Source: Echinococcus granulosus
Taxonomy: Eukaryota > Platyhelminthes > Cestoda > Cyclophyllidea > Taeniidae
DNA: 64,000 bases
NCBI RefSeq assembly: GCF_000524195.1
Contig: NW_020170387.1
Span: 1,138,482 to 1,202,481, forward strand
Direction of reading: 5' to 3'
Shown here: piece by piece, positions 27,401-39,600 of the stretch
Position numbering within the stretch: position 1 is the stretch's first letter
How the letters are laid out: the number at the start of each line of letters is the position of its first letter
Notes under the pieces: generated by a model
The model's input: only the letters and a program-made list of their open reading frames with translations
What the model was told of the DNA's origin: nothing
Databases searched by the model: none
Made by a program: the position numbers and the translations under genes

Positions 27401-28223
27401 CACGTGCCACATTGATGAAATTGTTTTTAAATTTCACTTGACTAACTGGCAGTAAATGCGTGCCACTACTCTAGAGCCAAATTCCAGGAGAAAACGGTAA
27501 CATTGTAAGCGGTAAAATAACAGGCAGCGAATTATGATAACAAACCGGACTTGGATCTTCAACAGTGCGATTTAAAAAAGACTCCTTATATTAATCATGA
27601 ATAGTTCTTTTAATTCGATATTACTCTTTGACAAAGTACTGTTACTCAGAATTGTAACGCTGAATTGGTTAGAAAGGTCGACCCTTACCATTCATGTATC
27701 GTATGATCAAATTCAGGTACTGTTATTAGCTATATTATTTACTCAATACCTTCTGCTCCATTCGGTTTATGTCCCTTCAAAATACCTAGTAGAAATGCTA
27801 ATGTTTGGTTCAAAAACTTTGACTTGTACCACTTATATTTTAACTGAGCTGTGACAACACACATTCAAACGCAATGATAGAGAGCCTACTTCACCCGGAG
27901 CAAATAGAAAAACCGACCTGGTGGATGCTGAGCCTGGAACGTCAATTTAAAACTTGATCGGTACATTATTTTAAACCACGTCGACCATGCAATATTAACT
28001 TTAATGCGAGATGGAAAAGCCAATCGAATTTGCCGTCAATGGAGGTTGTTAAAGGCAGGATTGGCGGCTTACCCACGTATTGCCGAACACCGATGATCGC
28101 AATGAATATCACCATTAGACCTCCGGTGTACTGGTAGTTGAGCTGGTCGATAAAATCCACACCATCTCCACCATAGGAAGTTTGGAATAGTTTTCCTGCT
28201 CTCAGCACCGATTCAGGATTCAT
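12047..28223 (-). CDS. innexin (gap-junction / hemichannel protein), complete, 3 exons
   Basis: Innexins are four-pass membrane proteins that form invertebrate gap junctions and non-junctional channels. Coding exons on the minus strand are 28223-28073, 14843-14204 and 12455-12047. The junctions are phase-consistent: GTGG|gtaagc to attag|GA, and GCAAG|gtgaga to cacag|C. They give 399 aa, the usual family length. The first ATG follows an in-frame TGA at 28244-28242. Visible features are TM1 (about residues 33-50), Cys56 and Cys74 in extracellular loop 1 (QCWVPQEF and ENLCW), TM2 (about 102-124) opening with the family YYQW signature, TM3 (about 188-213), Cys250 and Cys269 in loop 2, TM4 (about 279-302) and a cytoplasmic tail. 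Two Cys per extracellular loop is the innexin hallmark. The family has many paralogues in flatworms, so I do not name the isoform. The 13.2-kb first intron contrasts with the tiny introns elsewhere in the window. Confidence 0.95.
14204..14843 (-). CDS. innexin coding exon 2
   Basis: Encodes residues 51-264 (shared codons at both ends). It covers extracellular loop 1 with Cys56 and Cys74, TM2 with YYQW, the large intracellular loop, TM3 and the first half of extracellular loop 2 with Cys250 (FPRVTYC). The acceptor is tgattag|GAAAG and the donor is GCAAG|gtgaga. It is clearly more GC-rich than the flanking introns. Confidence 0.95.
19536..19608. repeat. short (CA)n and (GA)n microsatellites
   Basis: Two CA runs of about 12-14 bases flank a short spacer, and the second passes straight into a GA run (CACACGGAGAGAGAG). 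They lie inside innexin intron 1. Simple-sequence DNA of this kind is common and no function is implied. Confidence 0.8.
21456..21640 (+). other. candidate terminal coding exon, unidentified protein
   Basis: After a plausible acceptor (ttctttcactcag) an open frame of about 61 codons runs to a TAA. It is rich in polar and charged residues and ends FNDFGDEDQNVIYEILRLA. A canonical AATAAA lies at 21724-21729, about 84 nt past the stop. Composition and arrangement fit a last exon, but I recognise no family and found no partner exon. It would lie on the strand opposite the innexin, inside its first intron. A chance open frame remains possible. Confidence 0.35.
22052..22084. repeat. two overlapping 24-bp perfect palindromes
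   Basis: Bases 22052-22075 and 22061-22084 are each perfect inverted repeats built from the unit ATATCAAATATATTTG. Together they form an AT-only cruciform-prone tract with a short-period internal repeat. It lies inside innexin intron 1, and no adjacent gene or element explains it. Confidence 0.85.
26954..27110 (-). other. weak exon-like segment, unidentified
   Basis: A minus-strand frame follows the acceptor-like cttgctgtag and runs about 51 codons to a TAA (WLSIGALKLLATEILSAMHE..., ending FGDFQIYH). Its base composition is more balanced than the surroundings. It is on the same strand as the innexin and within its intron, but its phase and stop give no reason to join it to that gene. No family is recognised. 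Confidence 0.2.
28073..28223 (-). CDS. innexin coding exon 1
   Basis: Encodes residues 1-50 plus one base of codon 51. It contains the N-terminal cytoplasmic helix region, the conserved DQLNYQYT-type stretch just before TM1, and most of TM1. It ends in QYVG at donor GTGG|gtaagc. An in-frame TGA six codons upstream supports this ATG. Confidence 0.93.
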
Positions 28224-28770
28224 GTCAGAGCTGTACGAGAGTCAAGGTTACCAGCTCGCCTCACTCTCGATTCGAGTTAGTGCTCTTTCGATTGCTGTAC
28301 TCTTTTCAGATGTCGTGTCTACTTGAGTAGCAAAGACAAGAGGACAATGGAGAACAAGAAGGCGTAGAACAGGCTTGAGTAGACGTGAGTAGTGGTAGTA
28401 ATAATCCCATGTGTTCCGTTAAGGTGATACAGTGGCTCAGGCTCCGCGCCTTTGCTCTAGTAATATCCACATGCGATTAGTCAGCATAGACAATGTCAGC
28501 AGCAATACCAGTAGTGGTGGTGGTAGCGGTGGCAGCGGCTGTGATGGCTGTGCCCATTATGGACTTGCTGCGAAGATGCGAATTGCGTGTCCATCTGCCA
28601 TTTGTGTGGATAACGCACGCACTGCAGACCGCGCAGCCAGTCATGTTAACAGGAGCCGCACGCACGCTTGATCCTTCTGTGCGTCCGCGCGTGTGGACGT
28701 GCGTGCGTGCGAACGGGAGAGAGATCGCGTGGGATGGACAGGCCTCGTGGTCTGTCCGCCCCACCAGCAA
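28224..28770 (-). promoter_or_regulatory. probable innexin 5' UTR / promoter region
   Basis: Sequence immediately upstream of the innexin ATG. It is unusually G+C- and CpG-rich for this window and holds GGT/GGC-type triplet runs (28505-28545) and alternating purine-pyrimidine tracts (gtgcgtgcgtgcg near 28700). Overlapping open frames on both strands follow from this composition. The promoter role is inferred from position and composition. I see no convincing TATA box or initiator. Confidence 0.35.
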
Positions 28771-31700
28771 CCACGGCTTTTTCTGGGAGAATTTTGATTC
28801 TCAGCTGACGACGAGAGATGCAGCTAATGTTAGAGTGTGTGTGCATTTGTACATTTGCGTATTCATCCCTTCCCTATATTTTGCGTCACTTTGATACTCT
28901 CAGTTTGTCGCTTTGACGGCCATTTATATGACCGCTTTCGGCCCTCCATTTGAAAGCCATTAATGCTGTTTTCGCTTAACCGTTCACCGTGGCGGCTTCT
29001 TGGCATAGCATTTTATTAAGGAGTAGGATGGCATTTATCGATACCACTCCCTTCACTTGGTTTTAATGATAATCGGCACTAAAATATTGCGATTTATCAG
29101 TGATAGCGCAATTTAAGTCCAATGACTTAGTTGTGACTTTCCCCATACATAAATCCATGCTAGGATCCATGTAAGAACTGGCCAAGATAAATAGGACCCA
29201 CTCTGTATTTGTAGAAACATAAGCTAATATTGTAAGTAATTGTCTGGCTGCACACTCAATTTAGCTAGGAAGAATAAAGGCTGAAAAATAGCTAATAAGT
29301 AGTAGGAGTTTCTGTGTATTCGTATAATAGATGAAAACTAGAAAAGCCTTTTTTTCTTAGGCAAAAAAGCATTCATGGCATCGATGTGTGGGCAACTGTG
29401 CCGGAGGAATTTGCGCATTGCATGTGGGCTTTAGACATCAGACAAACTGGACCTGGGCACTTAGACAATAGTGTCCACCTTCAGTGGTGGTGGCTATCCT
29501 GCATTTGCTATGATTTCGATAATCAAACACCGAAATCTATAAAGGGAGTCCTTTTGTTTCCTCGTAAAATATATGAATTCTCCCTAGTTTTAGATACTTA
29601 CACGACGTACAGCCTCCAAGTCATGCGAAGGGAAACGCCCATGCACATGCATAAAATACCAAAAAAAATCAGTCGGTTAGTCGGCATTTTGCAAAGATTG
29701 CTGATGAATTAAAGCCTACCCGAGATGGTTGATCTGGCCTAACTCATTATAGGAATATTTACCTATGGGTAAATAATGTGGATAAGATGACAATAAATCC
29801 TCTTCGTATCATTTGCATCGTCCTGGATGAACCTGAGCGACAAAAAAAGATTTGCAATCCAGGGATGCAAATAGTAATCTTTTAACTCTGATTCGTTTTA
29901 GCCCGTGACTCTGTTATAAATAAATGCTTTTGCAATGCAATCTTGTATTGATACAATAACTTCGAATGCATTTTATAAGAGCTGCGGCCAAATGCTTAGT
30001 CGAGCAATTTGTTCCTTGCCTTCAAAATAGGGCATGCATGAACCCAAGATCTTACCATTATGTGGTGCTACTTTGCGTGCTACATCAGCCATGGCCATGC
30101 GCATCTTGAAGAAAAATTCCATTAGCACTTTGAAATCATAAATAGTTTCGAATGATTGTTCAAGTGATGCACCAGGACTGAATTCCTTTGCTTATGACTT
30201 TAATTGCAGGAGAGGACTGAGCATTTAGACTTATCATCCATTCTAACCAATAATTTTAAAGCAAGCCCATTAGAGAGCAGTAACTGGGTTTTTTATGTAA
30301 AAATACATATTTAGTTTACAAATCCTTACACGTGGTTCACCTAAAAGATCTTGCAAACACGAACACGTGTGTCTCGTAGAATAAAGTGTTTGAACGTCTA
30401 TGCTGCACAAAAGAACATTAATTGAGCAGTTAGGATGTCCAGAAAATAAAATAATTAAACTCAAAGTGTTCTTTTTTAAATTTAGGTGACTTGCCTTGAT
30501 CAGCATTTAAATTGGGTTATTTTATTAATTAGTGTCCGCAGCAGTTGGCCCTGAACTTAGGTACCAAATTCATTGTATGCGGACACAAAACCCACCCTAA
30601 TCGAGTACATTTTTAAGTGGGAACCACATTTAACGACGGCTACATGTCTATCAAACTATTCTGCCTTTACCATGGACTGCGTTACTGTAATAGGGGAACA
30701 CTTCCTTTGGAAATATCATCTATGCATCCTGTGTCGATAAAATTCAGTTTTCTTCGATTTTATTAATGTAATTGTTACATTTTCTGTGTTTTTAGTTGAC
30801 TTAGCCAGTGTATCTCGTAATAATGAGTTTTTGTGCGTTTGCGTGTGCTAAATCTTAAGCGCGGCAGCATCATGAATAATTTGGATGAAAGGCGCAGTCT
30901 TCCTGTTCTGATAAGTTGTATTTCGGAGGAGCTTTTTGACAACAATTTGCTTTAATATTTCAACTGATTCGTCGGCAAAAGAGTCAAGGTATAACATTGA
31001 ACTATTATTCATGTCGAGTTATTGTCTTTGCAGCAGAGATCAGGCTTCTAAGAAAGTGTCACTTGTGTTTGCTGATTCTCTAGGTTTGCACAACTGCCTA
31101 TGCAACGCCCAGAAACAGCACTTTGAAATACTTAAGGTCACCTATGTTTTGCTTTAGGAGTAACTTATTTGTGAGAATAGATGAAATCTTACTTTCTTCA
31201 TCAATCTTAAAAATACATTATCAGAGAGTTGGGGGTCATAGTGAGATCTTGACTTCGAAAAAATAGTGGAACCAACACTTCTGCTACCATTCAATATGCT
31301 GATTAATACATTTCAGCACTAATATAAAAGTGTGTCATAAGGTTATCCTGCCAAGGCTAAAGGAGGCTGGTTAGGGAAAATGTAAAGCACCCAGGCTGAC
31401 AGGGCTACCCTTTGTCAGGCCCAGTCTTGCCTACTCCATGTTGGCGTAAAACACGAATTCCTGAGATGTGATTCACCTTGTCCTTTCCACGTTGCGATGA
31501 TGATTCAGCGGCAATCACTTTTTTCGCAAACATTGACAAAACGTGTCGCCTGGTTTTCTGTGGACTGGTTTTTTGAATGGGATGAGACGCAAGTCACCGG
31601 TGGTCGTAAAACGCCTCGTGTTTAATATCAGAGCATTATCCTACTTTTGTAATTGACAAGGGTTACTAGGACTGTGTGATCGTTTGCATTTGAATCTCAA

Positions 31701-33467
31701 TTGTTAGTCTATTGGACCACCTAAGTTTTCATAAAATATTTGGTATCATATACGATTGGCAAAGAGCGTAATGATATTACCCAGTATATACTTGGTCGAT
31801 CCTGTGTTGTTTGATTACAATTACCTCTGCGCAGTTATCTTCCTTCTCGGGGCGAATGGGTTGCGGTGTTATTAACACATGTATGTGGCTCAGATGGCAC
31901 GAAATTTACAATGGTTTCTCGGATTAAGAGAAAAGTTTAGTTGCCCTTATCATCGTTCCGTTTTACACTTATCAAATTACGGCCTAATTTAAATTAGGGA
32001 GGTAAGTGGCCTCAAATGATATTTTTTTTAATTTGCCAATTTTACATATACTTATTACTATTTGTTGGTGTGGTAACGAAAATAGAGTATTAAGGGCTCT
32101 CTAACAGCCCTCGCACTTTGGTACGAAAAATTCCTTACTGAGTAAAATTTAACTACAAACACTGCACGCGCAAAGATGGAATGCCGTTTACTGTGACTTC
32201 GTCCCCCTCTTAACCACATCTCTTATCAATGGAAACTGACGGATTAGTCAGTTTAAATTTGAGCAAGAAAATGTGATGAACGAGTTTAATTTGCAGCAGC
32301 GTGTGGCAGGGCATGACAGATGTCTACACAGACTACGCTTTGAGAACGGAAGTTTGCATCGCATGTGCACACGCCCCCAGTCGGTGCTTGGCATCATCTC
32401 CTTCAAATAAAGTTTCATTCTTTAACAATTATAATGAAAAAGTTGTTATCACACTGATTTCTTATTTGTGCAGTAAGATGGTGGCTATTATGCTGATGGA
32501 CGGAGAGTGTGAAATTTCAGTGATGAAGAGGAAATATCTCTGAGTTAATAGATAAAAATTATCTTCCTGAGCAGGCGGATATTCAGCGGCCAAGATTGAT
32601 GAACCAATTTCTAAATATTTTGTCAACTTTGCGCTCAACTTCGCTTAGTAGAATTATAACTAACTTTACATTAGTTCAATGCATTTAGTAGGTTACAGTT
32701 CAGTGTCAATAATTTTGTATTAAGCCAACGAATTATAATAAAATCCTGAAGGAATATGCGTTAGGTGCTACCGAATACCCAAAAACCTGTTTAATAATGA
32801 ACGAAAGTAGGAAATCTACCGAGTTACAAAAGAAAAACGTAAAATCATGCTTTGTGTGAATGCACGTTGACAGTAGACTAAAGTATTTTGATCTCCCTCC
32901 ACAATAATGGCAAGCATTTGTCCAGCTTATCAGTCAAAAGTCCTGTTGCAATACCGTTTCACAAACATTACCACTACAACAACAATTAACTCCCCAATTA
33001 TCTAAGTTCGCACTTAGTTCTGTTAGATTTGCTGCTAAGGCAGCTCCAGACTGCATACGAAATGGCCAATAACCAAAAGATAGGCTTCTAAGTCTTCTGC
33101 TTTAGCACTACGGGCGAAGGTGTGATCATGGTTCCTTTTTAAAAGCGAATCCTCTTGGGTGATATAACTTGTATTGGGCCCATAATAAGCAATAAAGCGT
33201 GATTTAACAAAGCAATACCGACTACCGGAAATGTGACAACGCGTGTGGGTTGTCAGCAGACTGAAAATCCAATGGACGGCTAAAAGTCATCCTATTTAAA
33301 ATGTTCCTTTCTCTTCACACCGGTAGTAACTTTTTACTCGTCTTCATACATTTTCTCTACAAAATCGGGGAGAGTGGTAGTTGCACATTTGTCCCGTAAG
33401 CGTTCAAATAGTAACTTAGCTCACATTTGACAGCTGTTTCGCGACTTTACTAGCTGACCACCAGAAT
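28771..33467. other. anonymous AT-rich intergenic DNA
   Basis: No recognisable gene, RNA or repeat array. Open frames here (for example 29386-29712) lack splice-site context and motifs. Confidence 0.55.
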
Positions 33468-33567
33468 NNNNNNNNNNNNNNNNNNNNNNNNNNNNNNNNN
33501 NNNNNNNNNNNNNNNNNNNNNNNNNNNNNNNNNNNNNNNNNNNNNNNNNNNNNNNNNNNNNNNNNNN
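33468..33567. other. assembly gap (100 N)
   Basis: There are exactly 100 undetermined bases, a scaffold-gap placeholder. Nearby exon-like segments at 34.2-36.7 kb may have missing parts in it. Confidence 0.99.
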
Positions 33568-34233
33568 CTTTTTAATGGAGCAAAAAAAAGGGTGCTTTGT
33601 TAGTCGTAGTACCTTAATTGCTACTTCAATGGGTTTAGGATAGTTGTGCGTTCAGTAACAATTTAGTGCTGCACTGAGAAATCTGACTTTTGTTCAGTAT
33701 ATATTATTTTGCTGAAAGGAATTACATTTGAAATAGTGATAAGAGAGTTTTGCATTCATATCCTATCGTCTTTCCTCGTGCTGTCTTTAGAAGCTGCTAC
33801 CTGGTGACACTGATTTGGCTTCATCTGCGTCCCTTCTCAGTGTGAACCAACAATGCCTTTACACAATGCCGTTTTTGTTACTTTGAATCTGAGAAAGGAG
33901 CGGTATTTTTCGCACCATGTGCGGTGTATTACTATCTTTTCTTACAATTTTTATCCATGTATGCTACTTTTTTCTACAATCTGGGAACCGAACCTGTTCC
34001 TGCCTACAGCTTTTTTGGGATTTTGGTATTTGGTTAGTTAATACATCATAAGTAATTTGCTAATTTATGGACGTATCCAGGGTTTTAAGCACTATCCAGT
34101 TGTTCAGTGTTTTTATAATTCTAAATCAAAGTAGGAAATAGTGTACCCTTTGGAGGAATTACGGTGATAAATACAAATCCATTTGCTCGAGTATACTTTT
34201 TTAAATTTAAAACAAATTTTTTTTATTCTACAA

Positions 34234-34951
34234 ATGCACTCGTTTTCGCAAAAGTTTCAGCCGCTAAAATCAGTTGATCTCCTGGCTAAGGTGAGTTCAT
34301 CTCATAAAAGTTTCGAGTCTTTCTTTGTATTTTAATAATTTACACAAAACACAAACACAGAATTTCTTTTACGATCATCCTCAGGAAAGTCGATTTTGAT
34401 TGGAAGGATTGGGGTACCTGGAAAAGCAATATCCGTTTGGGCTCTACTTTAGATCAAGAAATAACTAGGTCTAAAAAACACCTCCTTTGGTCTGCATTTA
34501 AGTGCATTGCCGGAGTAAGATTTCACATTAATAATAAATCGCACTCAGGATAGAGCGAATCGGTCAACCCCAACAAGATGAATTTTGGAGACAAACTGGA
34601 TCACCCCTTGCAAAAGTCTATCCATTTGTTCCAAAGCATTAATAACTAAGGGTAACTCCATGAAATCATTCATGTGAGGCAGAATTTTCTTATGTCTATT
34701 AAAAACCAGAGTCTAGATCTTTAACGAAATATTTTATGTCAAAATAAATGTTGCAAATGGTCTATTCTCAATCACTGATCTCAGATCCAGTTGTTAAATC
34801 ACGCTTTTTAATTTTCTTTTTTTAGCAGTTGCCTTACACAAAATGGCCAAATTCGCAACATAATGGCAGAGCGACAGAGGAAGAAGCATTTGTACACGGA
34901 ACCACAGCGGCCTCTGGAGCTTCCAAACATTCAATGTTCATCTCACTGTGA
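34234..34951 (+). other. candidate small multi-exon gene, unidentified
   Basis: Three exon-like pieces lie in order on the plus strand. Piece A, 34234-34290, is ATG plus 18 codons (MHSFSQKFQPLKSVDLLAK) with an excellent donor AAG|GTGAGT. Piece B, about 34385-34515, follows catcctcag, is open for about 43 codons (contains VDFDWKDWGTWKSN) and ends at GGA|GTAAGA in phase 0. Piece C, 34826-34951, follows a strong acceptor (ttttctttttttag), starts in phase 0 and stops after 41 codons (contains TEEEAFVHGTTAASG). B and C join in phase, but A to B does not, so an exon is missing, A is spurious, or the assembly is wrong. I recognise no domain. Confidence 0.35.
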
Positions 34952-36509
34952 CGGTTGTAATTCGCAAAACACTTAGCCCTATCACTTCCAATATTTTATG
35001 TAAAGGTATTTTCCTAAACAATGTGAAGAGATGGCCAACCTATACTGCGTATTTTAACTCCAAGATTTCAGTTTATAACAAATTTTTTAGAATCGCCTTG
35101 GACTTATGCGTTCCTCAAGTAAACATCAGTCTGAAACGGTCCTTAATGTTTATAATCCATATCTACCTCATGTATTTTATTAACCCTGCAATGCACTTGT
35201 GATTAGTCATTTTGAAACTTGAATGAGATTTCTTAAATATATCGTAAATAATTGGCTTTATTGTCCAACTCAAAGCAATTCGGGGCTAATTCCTAGCTTG
35301 ATGTTTTTTAATTAAAGGTAGTAAGGAGAAAACATGTAAAAATGAAAATGAGCTATGCTTTTTTGCAACTCTATCATTGCGAAGAAATGAACGGTCAGAT
35401 TTACGCTCTCAATTTCCGAACGACTGACTATGGCATTTTCACTAAAAATTAATCTGTCACTCACTGGATACATCTTGCAGTAGGTCAACAAATGCTAAAA
35501 ATTGTGCAATTTAATTTCACCTTGATGTAAATGGTTCCATAAAAAGCTATTTTGTGTGGTGCTGTTGAACCAACTGTGTGCGCGACCAATGCAAAAGGAC
35601 CAAAGTAATATCCTTTCGTTTATAAATTTCGGGTTTATTCGCATTCAACAATGAAATTTGATAAAGGCTCTGTGTTGACTAACCTGATGAGACAGGAGTG
35701 AGGCTATCTTGGCCAGCAGAAGGAACAAATGATGGTATTAAGCGGTACTGAACCTGTGTATTACATACACAACCTTAACAAAAGGAGTAAATGTGACGAA
35801 AAACCGTTGCGCCTGAAAAGTCTGGGGCAATGAAAGATGAGAATGCCAATCTTACATACATGTGTAGTCCATAATGAGGTTAGCTAGAGACCGAAAAGTT
35901 AAATGAAGGGACAAATATCACGGTATAATAAGTATCGCGTGAAGATCAGAACAAAAATATTGTTTGACTACTTTGGTTTTTAAATGATGAAACCATACAC
36001 AACCCATCTAGGCAAGTGACATCGTGATCAAGTGGCCAAAGTTCTTATCAACCTCATACGCTTTCTTCCTCTTGGACTTTCATGTTTGGTTTGGATATGT
36101 TTTTTAAAACTAAGTTATTTTAGTTGTCGGACAAATTAAAAAATTCCCAAAGTAGGAGGATTTGCCTTGTGCTATCCTTCACACTAGGTGCCTTTCTTTT
36201 GTTTAAACATCTATTTTAGGCGGTAGAGGCATTGTTTACTAACTGCTTACTCTTTTGCAGCGATTTCAAATACCTAACAGGGTATCAGAGTAGTTTGAGA
36301 GCTATAATGATTTGAATTGGTGCTTTTATATGTACAACCTGTAAGAAATAAAGTCGCCTTTTCGCTGCAGAGAGGTCCATACACCTGATGCAGTTTCAGG
36401 AGGCTTAAAACGGGCACATGCACACCCCCATTACTGGGTTGGAGGAAATTAAAGGTACAATTTCATCTCTGCATGGTCTAGCATAGCATGTGCTGTTGTA
36501 TTGTTTCAG

Positions 36510-36675
36510 CTGCCCCGGTTTGGAGATTGACGCGTGCTTTTTTGAGCTAGAACACTTATTTTTCCGATTTTGGTGCCGCTTGCTGTGGTGTGCTGCCGCC
36601 CGTTGCTACGCGGCAACGGTAATGGAACTGTGGAGGGTGCTCAGTCGAATGCAGGCCCGCAATCAAATAAAGCAG
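36510..36675 (+). other. candidate internal coding exon, unidentified
   Basis: Good acceptor (gtattgtttcag) and donor (AAGCAG|GTTTGTAAG) bracket 166 nt, open in one frame that includes LEIDACFFELEHLFFRF and ends MQARNQIKQ. Local G+C is well above the flanks. It starts in phase 2 and ends in phase 0. It is Cys-, Phe- and Leu-rich, so it could be a helical or membrane-associated segment. No family is recognised and no neighbouring exon was identified. Confidence 0.4.
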
Positions 36676-39600
36676 GTTTGTAAGTTCTGATAACTTCCAC
36701 TACTTCTCGTTCTTTTTTCGGAACTTGTTAAATGTTAAATAGTTGTAGAAAGAGAGGAACCATCATTTTCGCCCTAGAAGTTATTAGTCCCCCTGGCCAT
36801 TCCTTACATTAAAGTCAGTTGAATAGGTTAGAGTTTGTATCAATTTACGTTTATAAATGAAACAAACCGACTTTTCGTCTTTTGATACTAGTTTTTGATG
36901 AATATCATCTTTCGGCAATACCTTAAGCAAAATCCAGCCTTTTTAAGGCTTTTAATTGAATGCCTTTTAATACGCGGCACCCGATTTGTGGTGGCAGTCT
37001 GTGACTGCTTAAACAAGGGTTCATATGAACATCTCCATCTCTGAGTAATTAATATGTGGTTTGTTATCTTGTAGTACCATCTCAAGTTTGTTTTCAAAAA
37101 GTATTTTGGGGAACGTCTACGATTTGTGCTTCACCGCAGAAGGATATCTATCCTAATACAATCATTCTCAGTGAAACTATAAGTAGAGCAAAGCGGTGTC
37201 TAACATTTTATCACTCTTGAGTACTCACCTGTTTTTAGAACCAGGTAAATTATCTTCACTTCTGTTTTGCGTCTAGTTCATTTGCTTCCTATGCAAACTC
37301 TCCATTTCACTAAATAGCATAGTGCCTTTTCATACTCACCCAATTGTGAGGCTTTTATCTTATTCACACAAATGGTTTTCACAAAATCATCCCCAATGTT
37401 ATCGGTATGTGAATATTTGGACTTTCCAATATGTTTTGAGGCCGATTTCCCTTAGTCCTGCTATTTTGCTTCGAATTTTCGCACTTTGATTCGTCTGTTT
37501 AATTTTTGGATTTCATCCATGGCTCTCTTGCGGCATCCATTACTGAGTGCTTTAATCCTTTTCTGGAGTTTGTAATAGCACCTTAGTAAGTATCAATAGA
37601 TCATAGTGGTAGGTTCGCTAAATAGTTAATCGTTTATATCCATATCAGCACAGGGATTGCTCTTATTTAATGGTATTTCTTAATTATCCCCCTTTTTCCA
37701 CTTAAGCGCATAAAATTGTCTTTACTACAGCAGTAAATTCCAACTACGTTCACAACCTCATCCAATTCGTGAGAGTTAGAAATGCACAAAATTTTCCATT
37801 ATCCCGTAGGCCTATTCTAGACATTCAGTAAATTGGGCTTGAGTTTCCCGAAGATGGTTATTCCCCTTCTTTTAAGCTGAGTAGTAACAGGAGGAATTAT
37901 TCCACTTGAAGAATTAGTCCACTTTTGAGAGGCAGGATGTTATTTTGTCGTAGTGACCCAATGTTTAACTGAAAGTTCACCATTGTGTTACATATATGGA
38001 GACACAGAATGGTGTCTTTCGAATTTCACGTTAGTAGCACTATGGATAGTATAGTTATGCTAATTTGGACACAAACTTTTTATTGTGAATACAGAAGAGC
38101 CTTCGCTCTTATATGTTTGGATTTAGAGTAAATAAAAACTACAATATTCGCATCTTTTGAGCATTAAAAGGTAGATCTTTTCTCTGTTACTTAAAAATCC
38201 TACGATGTTTTAAAGTGATAATGCGCTGCAATATTGTCAAATACGTCTGTAATATTACAGCGCTCTCATACGCATCCAATGTCAATTCCTTGCTTAAAAG
38301 AGCTACACGGTACTATGTCATCTTTATTTTACTCATCTCTGATTTTAGTTAATGCAAATATTTCTCAACCATTCTTGTGCTTACTCTGGCATTCGATTTT
38401 AGAAGCTTTCGCCTTTAATTAGGCGATAGGACATCATACATCCAAGCGAGCCCAACTTTTTAATTATGAATGATGAAGCGACTTGTCATCTCACCAAAGC
38501 TAGTTATGCTTGCAGTTGAAGATGTCAGCATTGATAGAAAGGGACTGCGTATCATTTACTCCTTAATTGGAAAATGAAGGACATTTAGTCTGACCATGCC
38601 TCCCTACTGATTGTCAAAACAGGGATCGTGGACAATGCTGGCATTCCACCGAGTTTCAGTTCAGGGGGGTACTTTATCGAGATAAAGTTAAATTTTATTA
38701 CTTCAAACTAGGATCTGGTCGCAACAAGTTAAAGTAGACTTATTACAAGAAAAAGCAATATAATAAACATTGCTCTTTCCCCATCCGGTTGCAGTTACCT
38801 AAAAATATCCCACTTTTTCTCTTCTTATATATGTCGCCACTGCAACACTTGTTCCCCTCATAAGCAACCGATAGACAGGTTTTCTCAGATGTCACACATT
38901 TTCGATCTTGCCTATACATAGAAGACCACTTAGTAAAGTATTGGGCCAAGACCATATTTAGGGGAGAGAATATCATGTCCATAAAACCCCTATAACCTTA
39001 GAACCAGGATCATCCTACCTATATAGTAAAACCTTTTATGTGAGACTAATTTCTGAGTTATAGGCACTTTGTAGTGTTTTTAGAGTAAAAGCCTACTTTT
39101 TTTGCAAGACCATTCAGTGAAAACAAGTCCAAAGTTACTTTTCTTCTTTAAATTTTAAAGTGACCACAATCACGCCACTGATTTGTCACAACAGCATTGC
39201 GTCTTATATTAGACGAAAAAGCAGAGAACATTATTCCTAGCCTTTTTTAATAATTTTCAATTCGTCAGCTGTCATAAGAACAATTTCAGTCGTCAGCTTT
39301 CTCCCACTAACTGACCGCTTGACAAAAGTATTTAAATCAGTTGATGGCAAACGAGAGCCAAAATTATTATTTGTTGTAGTCATTTCAACAGCGTCACGAA
39401 AAGTAACTGAAATAAAGCCATTTTCTTTTATTAATAGCTTTGAGATATCAAAGCTAAAGGTACGAAATATACATACTTGTCAATCTAATCGTGATATTAA
39501 TGTGGCGATTTGATTGTTTAACTGTATGATTAACTGCGCGGTCTCCACAGTCTCTGCGGGCTTCAACTCTAGGGGCGCGCTAATAGTCGCCTTACTCCTC

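Larger units (their letters stand above)
14844..28072 (-). other. innexin intron 1 (13,229 nt)
   Basis: The interval between the two innexin splice sites is AT-rich and mostly featureless. It contains a palindrome cluster (22052-22084), short CA and GA microsatellites (about 19536-19608), a G+C-richer patch at 23100-23330, and two weak exon-like segments (21456-21640 plus; 26954-27110 minus). The remaining sequence shows nothing I can name. Confidence 0.85.
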
